Below, one piece after another: positions 6,706 to 13,764 of a DNA stretch of 51,219 bases (position 1 is its first letter; each line of letters begins with the position of its first letter). The DNA is from Helicobacteraceae bacterium (GTDB lineage Bacteria; Campylobacterota; Campylobacteria; Campylobacterales; Helicobacteraceae), in NCBI GenBank assembly GCA_900766555.1, contig CAAFVR010000042.1, positions 1 to 51,219 of the forward strand, written 5' to 3'. The notes beneath the pieces are model-generated. The model did no database searches and was not told the DNA's origin. It saw only the letters and a list, made by a program, of their open reading frames with translations. The translations under genes and the position numbers were made by a program.

Positions 6706-7761
6706 TTGGATTATACCAAAGCGCCACAACTTTTGCAAAGAAACAACCCTCTTAACCTAATTTTGTATAATAAATCAGCAAGCATAAGGTCAAACATCCT
6801 AGATTTAAATATCAAAAAACCGCTAATAATAGCCGGCAATGGACCAAGCCTATCCAAAATTGATTATGCGCGCTTGCCTAATGATTATGATGTTTTTAGA
6901 TGCAATCAATTTTATTTTGAAACGCATTATTACCTAGGCGATGAAATTGCGCTTGCATTTTTTAACCCGGCATTATTTTTCAATCAATTTTTTACCGCAC
7001 AAAGGCTGGTTGAAAATGGCGATTACAAAATCAAATATATTGTTAGTAATCATATGCGCTGGTTTACTGAGGGCAACTTTTTCATGGATAATGATGCTTT
7101 TAGGGCGTATTATCCAAATGCTATTTTGTTACATGAATTAATAGATAGAAATAGGCAAATTCATGGCTTTTTGAAATATAACGATACATATTTATCCGCT
7201 CGCCCTACAAGTGGCGCATTAATGGCGCTAGCTGGCGGGATTTTAGGATATCGAGAAATATATTTAGTTGGCATTGATTTATATAAAAATGGCGATTATG
7301 CCTTCCCGCATGATAAAGAAAATATCAGCCATTTCGTCAGATCTAGCAATGTAAAAGATGATTTCCATAAAGATACTATCGATATTGAATGTTTCAAACG
7401 CCTCCAAAGCGAACTCGGCTGCAAAGTCCAAAGTCTAAGCCCGCATAGCCCGCTTGAAGAACTCTTTCCCTTCTTAGATCCGATTGAAAATAAAAATTTT
7501 GAACTAAAACCAAAAAGAGAAAATGCCATATTAGATATTGAGCTAGCGCATGAATTTAATCCGCAAATCCCTAAAAGATATGTCGGAAATCTCTTGCAAA
7601 TGTATGAAGATATAGCACAAATCAAACGCGATCTACATGTATTAAAAAATGAAAATCTAGTAATCCGTCTTGTAAAACATTTCAAAATGTATTTTGGCGA
7701 ACTAAAAGAGAGGCTTAAAAGATATCTTATCGGGGGGGGGGGGGAAGACGCACAGAAATAA
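6706..7761 (+). CDS. GT42 family sialyltransferase (Cst-I/Cst-II type)
   Basis: This enzyme probably moves sialic acid from CMP-sialic acid to a galactose-type acceptor on lipooligosaccharide. It matches the Campylobacter Cst family throughout: IIAGNGPSL, the segment YARLPNDYDVFRCNQFYFE, TSGALMALAGG, EIYLVGIDLY, and FHKDTIDIE, where the His aligns with the catalytic His of Cst-II (His188, recalled). A basic helical C-terminal region (about 290-345) probably binds the membrane. The start is uncertain: the open frame begins at TTG 6706, inside the tRNA promoter on the other strand. There is no ATG before the AGNG motif, TTG 6763 is possible, and a TATAAT lies at 6766-6771. The frame ends in a G13 tract. 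Confidence 0.88.
   Translation: MDYTKAPQLLQRNNPLNLILYNKSASIRSNILDLNIKKPLIIAGNGPSLSKIDYARLPNDYDVFRCNQFYFETHYYLGDEIALAFFNPALFFNQFFTAQRLVENGDYKIKYIVSNHMRWFTEGNFFMDNDAFRAYYPNAILLHELIDRNRQIHGFLKYNDTYLSARPTSGALMALAGGILGYREIYLVGIDLYKNGDYAFPHDKENISHFVRSSNVKDDFHKDTIDIECFKRLQSELGCKVQSLSPHSPLEELFPFLDPIENKNFELKPKRENAILDIELAHEFNPQIPKRYVGNLLQMYEDIAQIKRDLHVLKNENLVIRLVKHFKMYFGELKERLKRYLIGGGGEDAQK
6710..6738 (-). promoter_or_regulatory. Sigma-70 promoter of the tRNA cluster
   Basis: On the minus strand a TTGCAA -35 box (6733-6738) is followed by a 17-base spacer and a perfect TATAAT -10 box (6710-6715), extended by TG one base upstream. The -10 box lies 13 bp before the tRNA-Pro gene. This is the best full promoter in the window. 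It overlaps the first codons of the open frame of the divergent sialyltransferase gene, which casts doubt on that gene's most upstream start. Confidence 0.7.
7732..7744 (+). repeat. G13 homopolymer tract at the 3' end of the GT42 gene
   Basis: Thirteen consecutive G residues encode Gly-Gly-Gly-Gly just before the stop. As read, the tail is GGGGEDAQK and then stop. One G fewer gives GGGGKTHRNKRSK. One G more gives a longer tail of about 32 residues ending ICANTTIINN. Such tracts slip readily in Campylobacter, so the length is likely to vary between cells, but only the C-terminal tail would change. Confidence 0.9.
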
Positions 7762-7910
7762 ACGCTCTAAATAATACGTTTAAACTAGCTCTTTTAATTT
7801 GTGCAAATACTACTATTATAAATAACTAAACTCCCATCCTCTCTTTACTTCCTCGCTCCTCGCGGGCCCTTGCCCTCTTCACTTCCACGCTTTTCTTGTA
7901 ATTTTGCGTT

Positions 7911-8597
7911 TTAACCTTGCCTTATCTTGATAAGACTTTGGGCTATTTCAAAATCAAAAAGTGTATCAATATCAATGCTATTAAAATGACTCATCACATA
8001 GCCAATTGGATTGTCATTTAGGCTGGTATCTTTTGTCAGATCTGATGTTTTATTGATATAAATTGCGCCATTAACTTTATAGAAAGGTGGGAAATCTTGG
8101 CGCCTAAGCGTACTTTGTGAATTCAATAAATTTTTTAGCACATGATCTTGCATTTGGCGTATCAATATTGGATGATCATCAACCTCATGTATGCTTACAA
8201 CGCCCCTTTGGTTCTTTGTCTTAAATAACTCTAACGCTCCTAAAATATCGCAAGCTTCGCGAAATGGAGATGTCGGCTGTAAAACACATACTGCATCAAA
8301 AAATCTATCTAATTTTGCATAATTTTCTAGTACTTCAAGCACGACATCAATATTTTTGCTCTCATCTCTTGCATTTTCAGCACTGCGCAAAAATGGCACA
8401 TTTGCTCCGCTAGCGCGCGCTATCGTGGCATAATCAACTGAATCTGTACTCACCATAACTTCATCAAAAATACGTGATTCAAGTGCTGCTTTAATTGTGT
8501 AATACATCAATGGCTTATTATTTAAAAGCTTGATATTTTTATGACCAACTGCCTTAGATCCGGATCTTGCTGGGATAATGGCGATTATTTTATGCAT
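7911..8597 (-). CDS. neuA: CMP-sialic acid synthetase (acylneuraminate cytidylyltransferase)
   Basis: This enzyme activates a nonulosonic acid with CTP to give the CMP-sugar donor used by sialyltransferases. The 228-residue protein has the nucleotidyltransferase N terminus IIPARSGSK followed by KNI, then VSTDS, LQPTSPFR, and a C-terminal SIDIDTLFDFEIAQ segment typical of NeuA, PseF and LegF enzymes. It faces the GT42 gene, with 149 bp between the two stops. It overlaps the upstream neuB-like gene by 13 bp, so the two are co-translated. Adjacency to a sialyltransferase favours sialic acid as substrate, though a pseudaminic or legionaminic acid role cannot be excluded. Confidence 0.85.
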   Translation of the reverse strand: MHKIIAIIPARSGSKAVGHKNIKLLNNKPLMYYTIKAALESRIFDEVMVSTDSVDYATIARASGANVPFLRSAENARDESKNIDVVLEVLENYAKLDRFFDAVCVLQPTSPFREACDILGALELFKTKNQRGVVSIHEVDDHPILIRQMQDHVLKNLLNSQSTLRRQDFPPFYKVNGAIYINKTSDLTKDTSLNDNPIGYVMSHFNSIDIDTLFDFEIAQSLIKIRQG

Positions 8598-9328
8598 TCA
8601 AATCCATTTAGCATAAAATATATTTCATTAACACCTTTTATCAAATCATATGCATTTTTAAAATCCATAAAATCGCCATGACCATCTCGATTTTTATCAT
8701 CTGTAAAAGTCTTAACAATAATGCTAGCGCCAAGCGCGGTGGCACCTTTAGCCGCATTATTATTTGGCGTTTTATCCATTAATCCAATTGGGAAATCTGT
8801 AAAATTATTTAAAAGTTCTAATATCAAATCAAGGCGCGCGGCTGCGGCATTGCTGCAATTATGATTATCTTGCAAAAGCGCAAAATCCACTTCCTTTTGG
8901 CGCAAGATCCGAACTAGATCTGAAGTTTGGGCCAAATCAAGCCCCGCATCAATATTTATAAAAAGTGGCTTTTTAAAACTAGCTAGCGTGTCTAAAAAAG
9001 GCAGCGCCGTATTATTTGCGCTTACAAAAATTTGCGGATAATCTAGGATAAATACGTTAGATCCGATGTCATAAAGTGCTTTTGCATGATCTTGCGAGCT
9101 AGGATTTGCCACAAATATTAGTCCCATTTTTTCGATGTAATTTTTAAGGCGCTTCTGATCTTCTAACTCCAAAAGTGGGCAAAGCGTAGATTCACATATT
9201 GCGCGAATCCCACTTAAAAAAGCGTGATTTACAATGGCCTTTGCCGTATCGATATTGCCATTATGATTTATGTAACCCACGATTAATGGAGGAGATTTTG
9301 GAGTGATTTTAATACCTTGAATTTCCAT
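8585..9328 (-). CDS. Degenerate NeuB-like (sialic acid synthase fold) protein
   Basis: This 247-residue protein looks like the TIM-barrel half of NeuB, which condenses phosphoenolpyruvate with an amino sugar. It keeps NHNG near residue 22, the strand order, FPIGLMDKTPNN in place of the usual Gly-Tyr-Ser-Asp-His-Thr-Leu-Gly, and GATALGASIIVKTFTDDKN in place of ALGAxxIEKHFTLDK. Several family-typical catalytic residues are gone: the Glu before NHNG is missing, the Lys-x-Gln pair is Cys-Glu-Ser, and the metal-binding His of the DHT motif is Lys. The C-terminal SAF (antifreeze-like) domain of about 100 residues is absent. It is therefore probably not an ordinary synthase. It lies 28 bp downstream of bioC and overlaps neuA. 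Confidence 0.6.
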   Translation of the reverse strand: MEIQGIKITPKSPPLIVGYINHNGNIDTAKAIVNHAFLSGIRAICESTLCPLLELEDQKRLKNYIEKMGLIFVANPSSQDHAKALYDIGSNVFILDYPQIFVSANNTALPFLDTLASFKKPLFINIDAGLDLAQTSDLVRILRQKEVDFALLQDNHNCSNAAAARLDLILELLNNFTDFPIGLMDKTPNNNAAKGATALGASIIVKTFTDDKNRDGHGDFMDFKNAYDLIKGVNEIYFMLNGFECIK

Positions 9329-9356
9329 GGTTTAATCTTTTTGAAATTTTCAAATT

Positions 9357-10055
9357 TTAGCGGGTTAGCTTTGCAATTACAAAAATGCAATGATACGTTA
9401 TGCTATTTTGATATTTATTTTGCAAATCTAGCAACATTTTTTTTGTTATATTGGCTCTTTTTATTGCGCTAACTCCAGTTAATTTTAAATGTTTAAAAAC
9501 TTCTGTTGGACTATCAAAATTAAGTTTGAAATGCCTTTCAAATGAGCTTAACAATTCAAAATCCACTAGCCTACTTTTATAAAAATCTAGGCTCTTGTAA
9601 TCTAATCCAAAACCGCAAATATCGCGTATTTCTAATAAATTATCCCGCCCAAATGTAGTAAAACATAAAAAGCCATCATTTAACATAATTTTTGAAATAT
9701 ATTTGCAAAAATAATGCGGATCTAGCCATTGGAGCGCCGCATTTGATAGCACTAAATCACTTTTAAAATCTATAAAAGATAAGAAATTATCCATATCAAA
9801 GCTCTTAAAAATTACGCCATCTATTTGGAGATCTAAAATGTCATTACATATAATTTGATCGGCTTTAAAATGCTCCAATATCTTGAAACTAAAATCGCCA
9901 AATCCAGCTCCAAATTCAAAAATTAGCTCGCGTTTTTTTGGCACTATTTTTAACATATGAGACAATAAAATATCTTGCATTTTTTGCTGGATTAGCGCAT
10001 TTTCTTTGTAGCTATTCTTTGCTTTTATAAACTGTTGTTTCAATAAATTTTTCAT
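9357..10055 (-). CDS. bioC: Malonyl-ACP O-methyltransferase BioC
   Basis: BioC methylates malonyl-ACP so that the fatty acid machinery can build the pimelate chain of biotin. The 232-residue protein has the SAM-binding motif FEFGAGFGDFS (about residues 45-55), an acidic residue after the next strand (CND), and the LSNAALQWLDP motif typical of BioC. Its ATG overlaps the bioG stop by 4 bp. Together with the bioG-bioF-bioA-bioD neighbourhood, which has the same order as in C. jejuni, the assignment is firm. Confidence 0.88.
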   Translation of the reverse strand: MKNLLKQQFIKAKNSYKENALIQQKMQDILLSHMLKIVPKKRELIFEFGAGFGDFSFKILEHFKADQIICNDILDLQIDGVIFKSFDMDNFLSFIDFKSDLVLSNAALQWLDPHYFCKYISKIMLNDGFLCFTTFGRDNLLEIRDICGFGLDYKSLDFYKSRLVDFELLSSFERHFKLNFDSPTEVFKHLKLTGVSAIKRANITKKMLLDLQNKYQNSITYHCIFVIAKLTR

Positions 10056-10717
10056 ATATTGCTAAATATTTGCCTAAATTCTTTGCTATCAAAACAGAAA
10101 TGAGGACTTTGTATTTCTCTTATCAAAAGGGCTGATTTTTCCCAAGCATTTAACAAGATTTTGCGCTCAAAAATGGCATCTTCTGTTGATATTACAGCTA
10201 AATCCCATTGCATTTTTTTGATCTCATTTTGCATTATAAATTCATATATTGCTTTTAGCTCTTGCTTTAATATCGCAATATCAAAATCAAAATACTTGAA
10301 ATTTGCATGCCCATAAATTGCCCTCAAAAATGCTTTAAAATCCAAATGTTTTTGTGTGTGCAAAAATACCTGCGGATGTATGCCAAAATCTTTTGAAATG
10401 CCCTGCATCGTGCCATTTATAGCCATTTTATATACAACATTAATTTCTCTAAAATCTAGGCGACTAAAAATACTAACCCCCATTGAAAAAGCCATAACCC
10501 ACACGCTATCCCCGCCAAATTCCTCTTTAGATCCGTTTAGAAAGCTAAAATCAAGCTCAAAATCTAAATAATTATCCACAAAATATATTTCATCAAACCT
10601 ATCTGTAAAATTGCTTAAAAAATCTGCAAAATAATTAATCCCAAGTCCAAATCCGCTAAAAAATAACAATATCTTTTTACTATTTTTTTTTGATGCCTTA
10701 ATCTTACTTGCTCTCAT
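10052..10717 (-). CDS. bioG: Pimeloyl-ACP methyl ester esterase BioG
   Basis: BioG removes the methyl group that BioC added, closing the pimeloyl-ACP stage of biotin synthesis. The 221-residue alpha/beta hydrolase has the strand KILLFFSGFG near the N terminus, a nucleophile elbow AFSMGVS (Ala-x-Ser-x-Gly, as in the BioG/DUF452 family), and a C-terminal SPHFCF with the expected catalytic His. The N-terminal dozen residues are Lys/Ser-rich. It overlaps bioF and bioC by 4 bp on each side, so the three are translationally coupled. Confidence 0.85.
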   Translation of the reverse strand: MRASKIKASKKNSKKILLFFSGFGLGINYFADFLSNFTDRFDEIYFVDNYLDFELDFSFLNGSKEEFGGDSVWVMAFSMGVSIFSRLDFREINVVYKMAINGTMQGISKDFGIHPQVFLHTQKHLDFKAFLRAIYGHANFKYFDFDIAILKQELKAIYEFIMQNEIKKMQWDLAVISTEDAIFERKILLNAWEKSALLIREIQSPHFCFDSKEFRQIFSNI

Positions 10718-11823
10718 AATACTTTTGCAAAGTCTTCTAATTGCTCTATTTTTAGCTCTGGATTTAGGCAGATCCGAAGTCTTGGAGCAGTTTTTGGCAC
10801 GCTTGGATAGCGAAAGCTAGAAACCAAAAATCCAGCTTCTCTTGCTGCTTTTTGCGCTCTTATAACTGCCTCATTTGAGCTAAAAATTAGACTTAATATT
10901 TGCGAACTCCCAAGCACATTAAAATATTTTTGAAACATAGCTTTAGCTGCATTTTCTAGATCATGTAATTTTTCTTTGGCATTTTTAAAATCCAAGCGAT
11001 TTAAAAAAACATAATGATTAAAAGCCACATTTATTGGAGCTAACGCCGTTGAAAAAATTAATGTCCTAGCATGATTTATCAAAAATTGCTTTGCAATATC
11101 ATTACACAAAATTGCGCCGCCCATACTTCCAAGCGCCTTGCCAAAAGCCAACATAATAAAATCTACATTCTCCAAAATGCCGAGATCATGACAGATCCCA
11201 AGCATATTTTCTCCCCTTACAAGCAAGCTATGTGCTTCATCAATATATAAAATCACATTAGAAAAGCGCTTTTTTAGCTTCACAAGTCCCAAAATGTCAC
11301 AACATTCGCCATCGATACTAAAAATGCCCTCGCTAAGTACAAAAACATGCCTATATTTCTTCGTATAAATTTGCAAAAGCTCTTCTAAATTATTTAAATC
11401 ATTATGTTTAAAACGCAAAAATTTAGAACCCAAAAGTGCATGAAACATCGAGGCATGCGAGCTAAAATCAACTAGAAAAAACACATCCTCTAACTTCGCA
11501 AAAGCGCCCAAAACACCCAAATTCGCATGATATCCGCTATTAAAAAGCAATGCTCTCTTTGGCGCATAAAGATTTTCTAACAATTCCTCGAATTTAAAAA
11601 ATATTTCATCTCCAAAAACACTTCTAGAAGCGCTAGATCCAAAGCTAAGTAAGCTCTCACTTTGGGCCTTTTTCAAAAATTTTTGGCTAAGATTTTTGGC
11701 AATGCAAAGATAATCATTTGAGCTTAAATTCACTAGATCTGATTCTTTTTGCAAAAGAACGCGCAAATTATAAGAGCCTTGGAGTTCTCTAAGTTTTGTC
11801 TTTAAAATATCATAAAAGCTCAT
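10714..11823 (-). CDS. bioF: 8-amino-7-oxononanoate synthase BioF
   Basis: BioF is a PLP enzyme that joins pimeloyl-ACP and alanine to give KAPA. Visible are LVNLSSNDYLC, SFGSSASR, FNSGYHANLG, YIDEAHSLLV, and the PLP-binding Lys in FGKALGSMGGA. I chose the ATG at 11823 (MSFYDILK), which fits family length. The frame extends upstream through ATGs at 11841 and 11856 to a TTG at 11862, and none has a convincing ribosome site. The upstream starts would overlap the 5' end of divergent bioA. Confidence 0.88.
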   Translation of the reverse strand: MSFYDILKTKLRELQGSYNLRVLLQKESDLVNLSSNDYLCIAKNLSQKFLKKAQSESLLSFGSSASRSVFGDEIFFKFEELLENLYAPKRALLFNSGYHANLGVLGAFAKLEDVFFLVDFSSHASMFHALLGSKFLRFKHNDLNNLEELLQIYTKKYRHVFVLSEGIFSIDGECCDILGLVKLKKRFSNVILYIDEAHSLLVRGENMLGICHDLGILENVDFIMLAFGKALGSMGGAILCNDIAKQFLINHARTLIFSTALAPINVAFNHYVFLNRLDFKNAKEKLHDLENAAKAMFQKYFNVLGSSQILSLIFSSNEAVIRAQKAAREAGFLVSSFRYPSVPKTAPRLRICLNPELKIEQLEDFAKVL

Positions 11824-11856
11824 AAATATACTTTTTGACATTTTACTAGGATACAT

Positions 11857-13173
11857 ATGCAAATATCATCGCAAACGCCACTTTGGCATCCATGCACGCA
11901 AATGAAACATCACGAAAATTTCCCGCCATTGCACATAATTTCCGGATCTGGCGTATGGCTAAGTGATGGCAAAAAACGCTATCTAGATGGCATAAGTTCA
12001 TGGTGGGTTAATCTCTTTGGTCATGCAAATAAAACTATAGCCAAAGCACTTTCTAAACAGGCCAAAATTCTTGAACATGTGCTATTGGCCGGTTTTACGC
12101 ATCCGCAAGTCCTAGAGCTTAGTGAAAATTTGCTAGATCTTTTGCCAAAAGAATTTACAAAATGCTTTTATGCTGATAATGGCTCAAGCGGCATTGAAAT
12201 CGCACTAAAAATGTGCTTGCATCATTCTCAAATAAAAGGCCAAAAAAGAGAGCTCTTTTTAACGCTTGAAAATTCCTATCATGGTGAAACGCTTGGCGCG
12301 CTAAGCGTTAGTGATATGGGCCTATATAAAAGCCCATATTCCGCCTTAACTACAAAACATTTGAGCATAAAATTACCCCAAAACAATCTAAACCAAGAAC
12401 TGGGCCAAGAGCTAAATGAAGAAGACGCCTTAAAACAGCTAGAAAAAATGCTAGATCTGCATGGGCATAACATATGCGGCTTTATTTTAGAACCCTTGCT
12501 TCAATGTGCTGGCGGTATGAATTTCTATCCCGTTAGCTTTTTACAAAAAGCTTGCGCGCTTGTTAGAAAATACGAAATTGACATAATTTTTGATGAAGTG
12601 GCCACCGGTTTTGGGCGCTTGGGCGAAATGTTTGCATTTGAAATAGCAGGCGTAGTTCCAGATTATTTGGTGCTATCAAAGGGCATAACTGGTGGCTTTT
12701 TGCCCCTTAGTGTTGTAATTACAAATGAGCGCGTTTTTGAGGCATTTTTGGATAATAAATTTGAAAAAGGCTTTTTGCACTCGCATAGCTACACAGGAAA
12801 TGCGCTTTCTTGTGCTTGCGCAAATGCCACGCTTAGCATTTTTAAAGATCAAAATATCATTGCCAAAAATAAGCTAACTTCAAATTACATTGCTAAAAAA
12901 TTGCAAAGCCTAGATTCAAAAATCATAACAAATAAGCGCTTTTTGGGCATGGTTTTTGCCTTTGACATCAGATCTAGCAAAAACAATAATCCTAGAGAAA
13001 TTGGCAGAGCCTTTTATGAGCTCGCGCTAAAACGTGGCGTGATATTGCGCCCGCTATTAAATACAATTTATTTTATGCCGCCATATATAATTAAAAAAAG
13101 TGAAATTGACTTTGTCTTTAATGTCATTTCAGAAACGCTACATGAGCTAGAAAAAAATACCAGCCTCTTTTAA
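11857..13173 (+). CDS. bioA: Adenosylmethionine-8-amino-7-oxononanoate aminotransferase BioA
   Basis: BioA converts KAPA to DAPA using S-adenosylmethionine as amino donor. The 438-residue class III aminotransferase starts with the BioA hallmark LWHPCTQMK. It has DGISSWWVNLFGHAN, YADNGSSGIEIALK, YHGETLGALSVSD, FDEVATGFGR and the PLP Lys in LSKGITGGFLPL. The ATG is preceded by AGGAT. The 5' end abuts or overlaps the divergent bioF, and the last 27 bp overlap the convergent 3' end of bioD, so all biotin genes here are packed against each other. Confidence 0.95.
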   Translation: MQISSQTPLWHPCTQMKHHENFPPLHIISGSGVWLSDGKKRYLDGISSWWVNLFGHANKTIAKALSKQAKILEHVLLAGFTHPQVLELSENLLDLLPKEFTKCFYADNGSSGIEIALKMCLHHSQIKGQKRELFLTLENSYHGETLGALSVSDMGLYKSPYSALTTKHLSIKLPQNNLNQELGQELNEEDALKQLEKMLDLHGHNICGFILEPLLQCAGGMNFYPVSFLQKACALVRKYEIDIIFDEVATGFGRLGEMFAFEIAGVVPDYLVLSKGITGGFLPLSVVITNERVFEAFLDNKFEKGFLHSHSYTGNALSCACANATLSIFKDQNIIAKNKLTSNYIAKKLQSLDSKIITNKRFLGMVFAFDIRSSKNNNPREIGRAFYELALKRGVILRPLLNTIYFMPPYIIKKSEIDFVFNVISETLHELEKNTSLF

Positions 13174-13764
13174 ATTATTCTCAAAAATTGCGCAAGCTTC
13201 TTTAAAATTCTTTAAATTAAAATATGGCAAATGAGCAATTTTAAGCTCTTTATCAAATGTCTTTTTTGCATATGATTTCAAAAATTCAGCATTTTTAGCC
13301 TCATATGCGCCACTTATTATAAGCCCCAAAAAATCAAGTTCTAACAAAACATTTAAGCTCAAAATAGCATGATTTATAGAACCCAAATATTCGCGATAAA
13401 CTAGCAAATTACTCAATTTATGCAATTTTATGAAATCTAGATTTGTGCTTTTATCATCAATTGGACTGCATATTCCGCCAGCTAGCTCGATTATTAAATT
13501 CTGTGATTTTGGTAATTTAATTTCTAGCCCATCATAATTTAGCTTTTCTATCCCTCTGCCTATATGCGGACTTTTGGGCGTTTTCAAAAATATGCCATCT
13601 GGATAAACCTTGCTATGATCTAGAAATTTTTTTACAAATTTTAGATCTCTTTGCTTGCCAGCTTGGATTAATTTAAAATAGTCATAGCCAAAAATGTGGC
13701 ACAAGCTTGCACTTGCGAAACTCTTACCAACATTTGTTGAAATGCCACAGATTGCAATTTGCAT
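13147..13764 (-). CDS. bioD: Dethiobiotin synthetase BioD
   Basis: BioD closes the ureido ring of dethiobiotin with ATP and CO2. The protein (about 205 residues) begins with the P-loop ICGISTNVGKSFAS, close to the usual GTDTxVGKT. It keeps the core pattern of GxxxPI (GGICSPI) and a SGAYEAKN segment. The frame extends to a TTG at 13770. The ATG at 13764 is preferred because it overlaps the glnA stop as TAATG, indicating coupled translation. The 3' end overlaps that of bioA on the other strand. Confidence 0.88.
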   Translation of the reverse strand: MQIAICGISTNVGKSFASASLCHIFGYDYFKLIQAGKQRDLKFVKKFLDHSKVYPDGIFLKTPKSPHIGRGIEKLNYDGLEIKLPKSQNLIIELAGGICSPIDDKSTNLDFIKLHKLSNLLVYREYLGSINHAILSLNVLLELDFLGLIISGAYEAKNAEFLKSYAKKTFDKELKIAHLPYFNLKNFKEACAIFENNLKEAGIFF

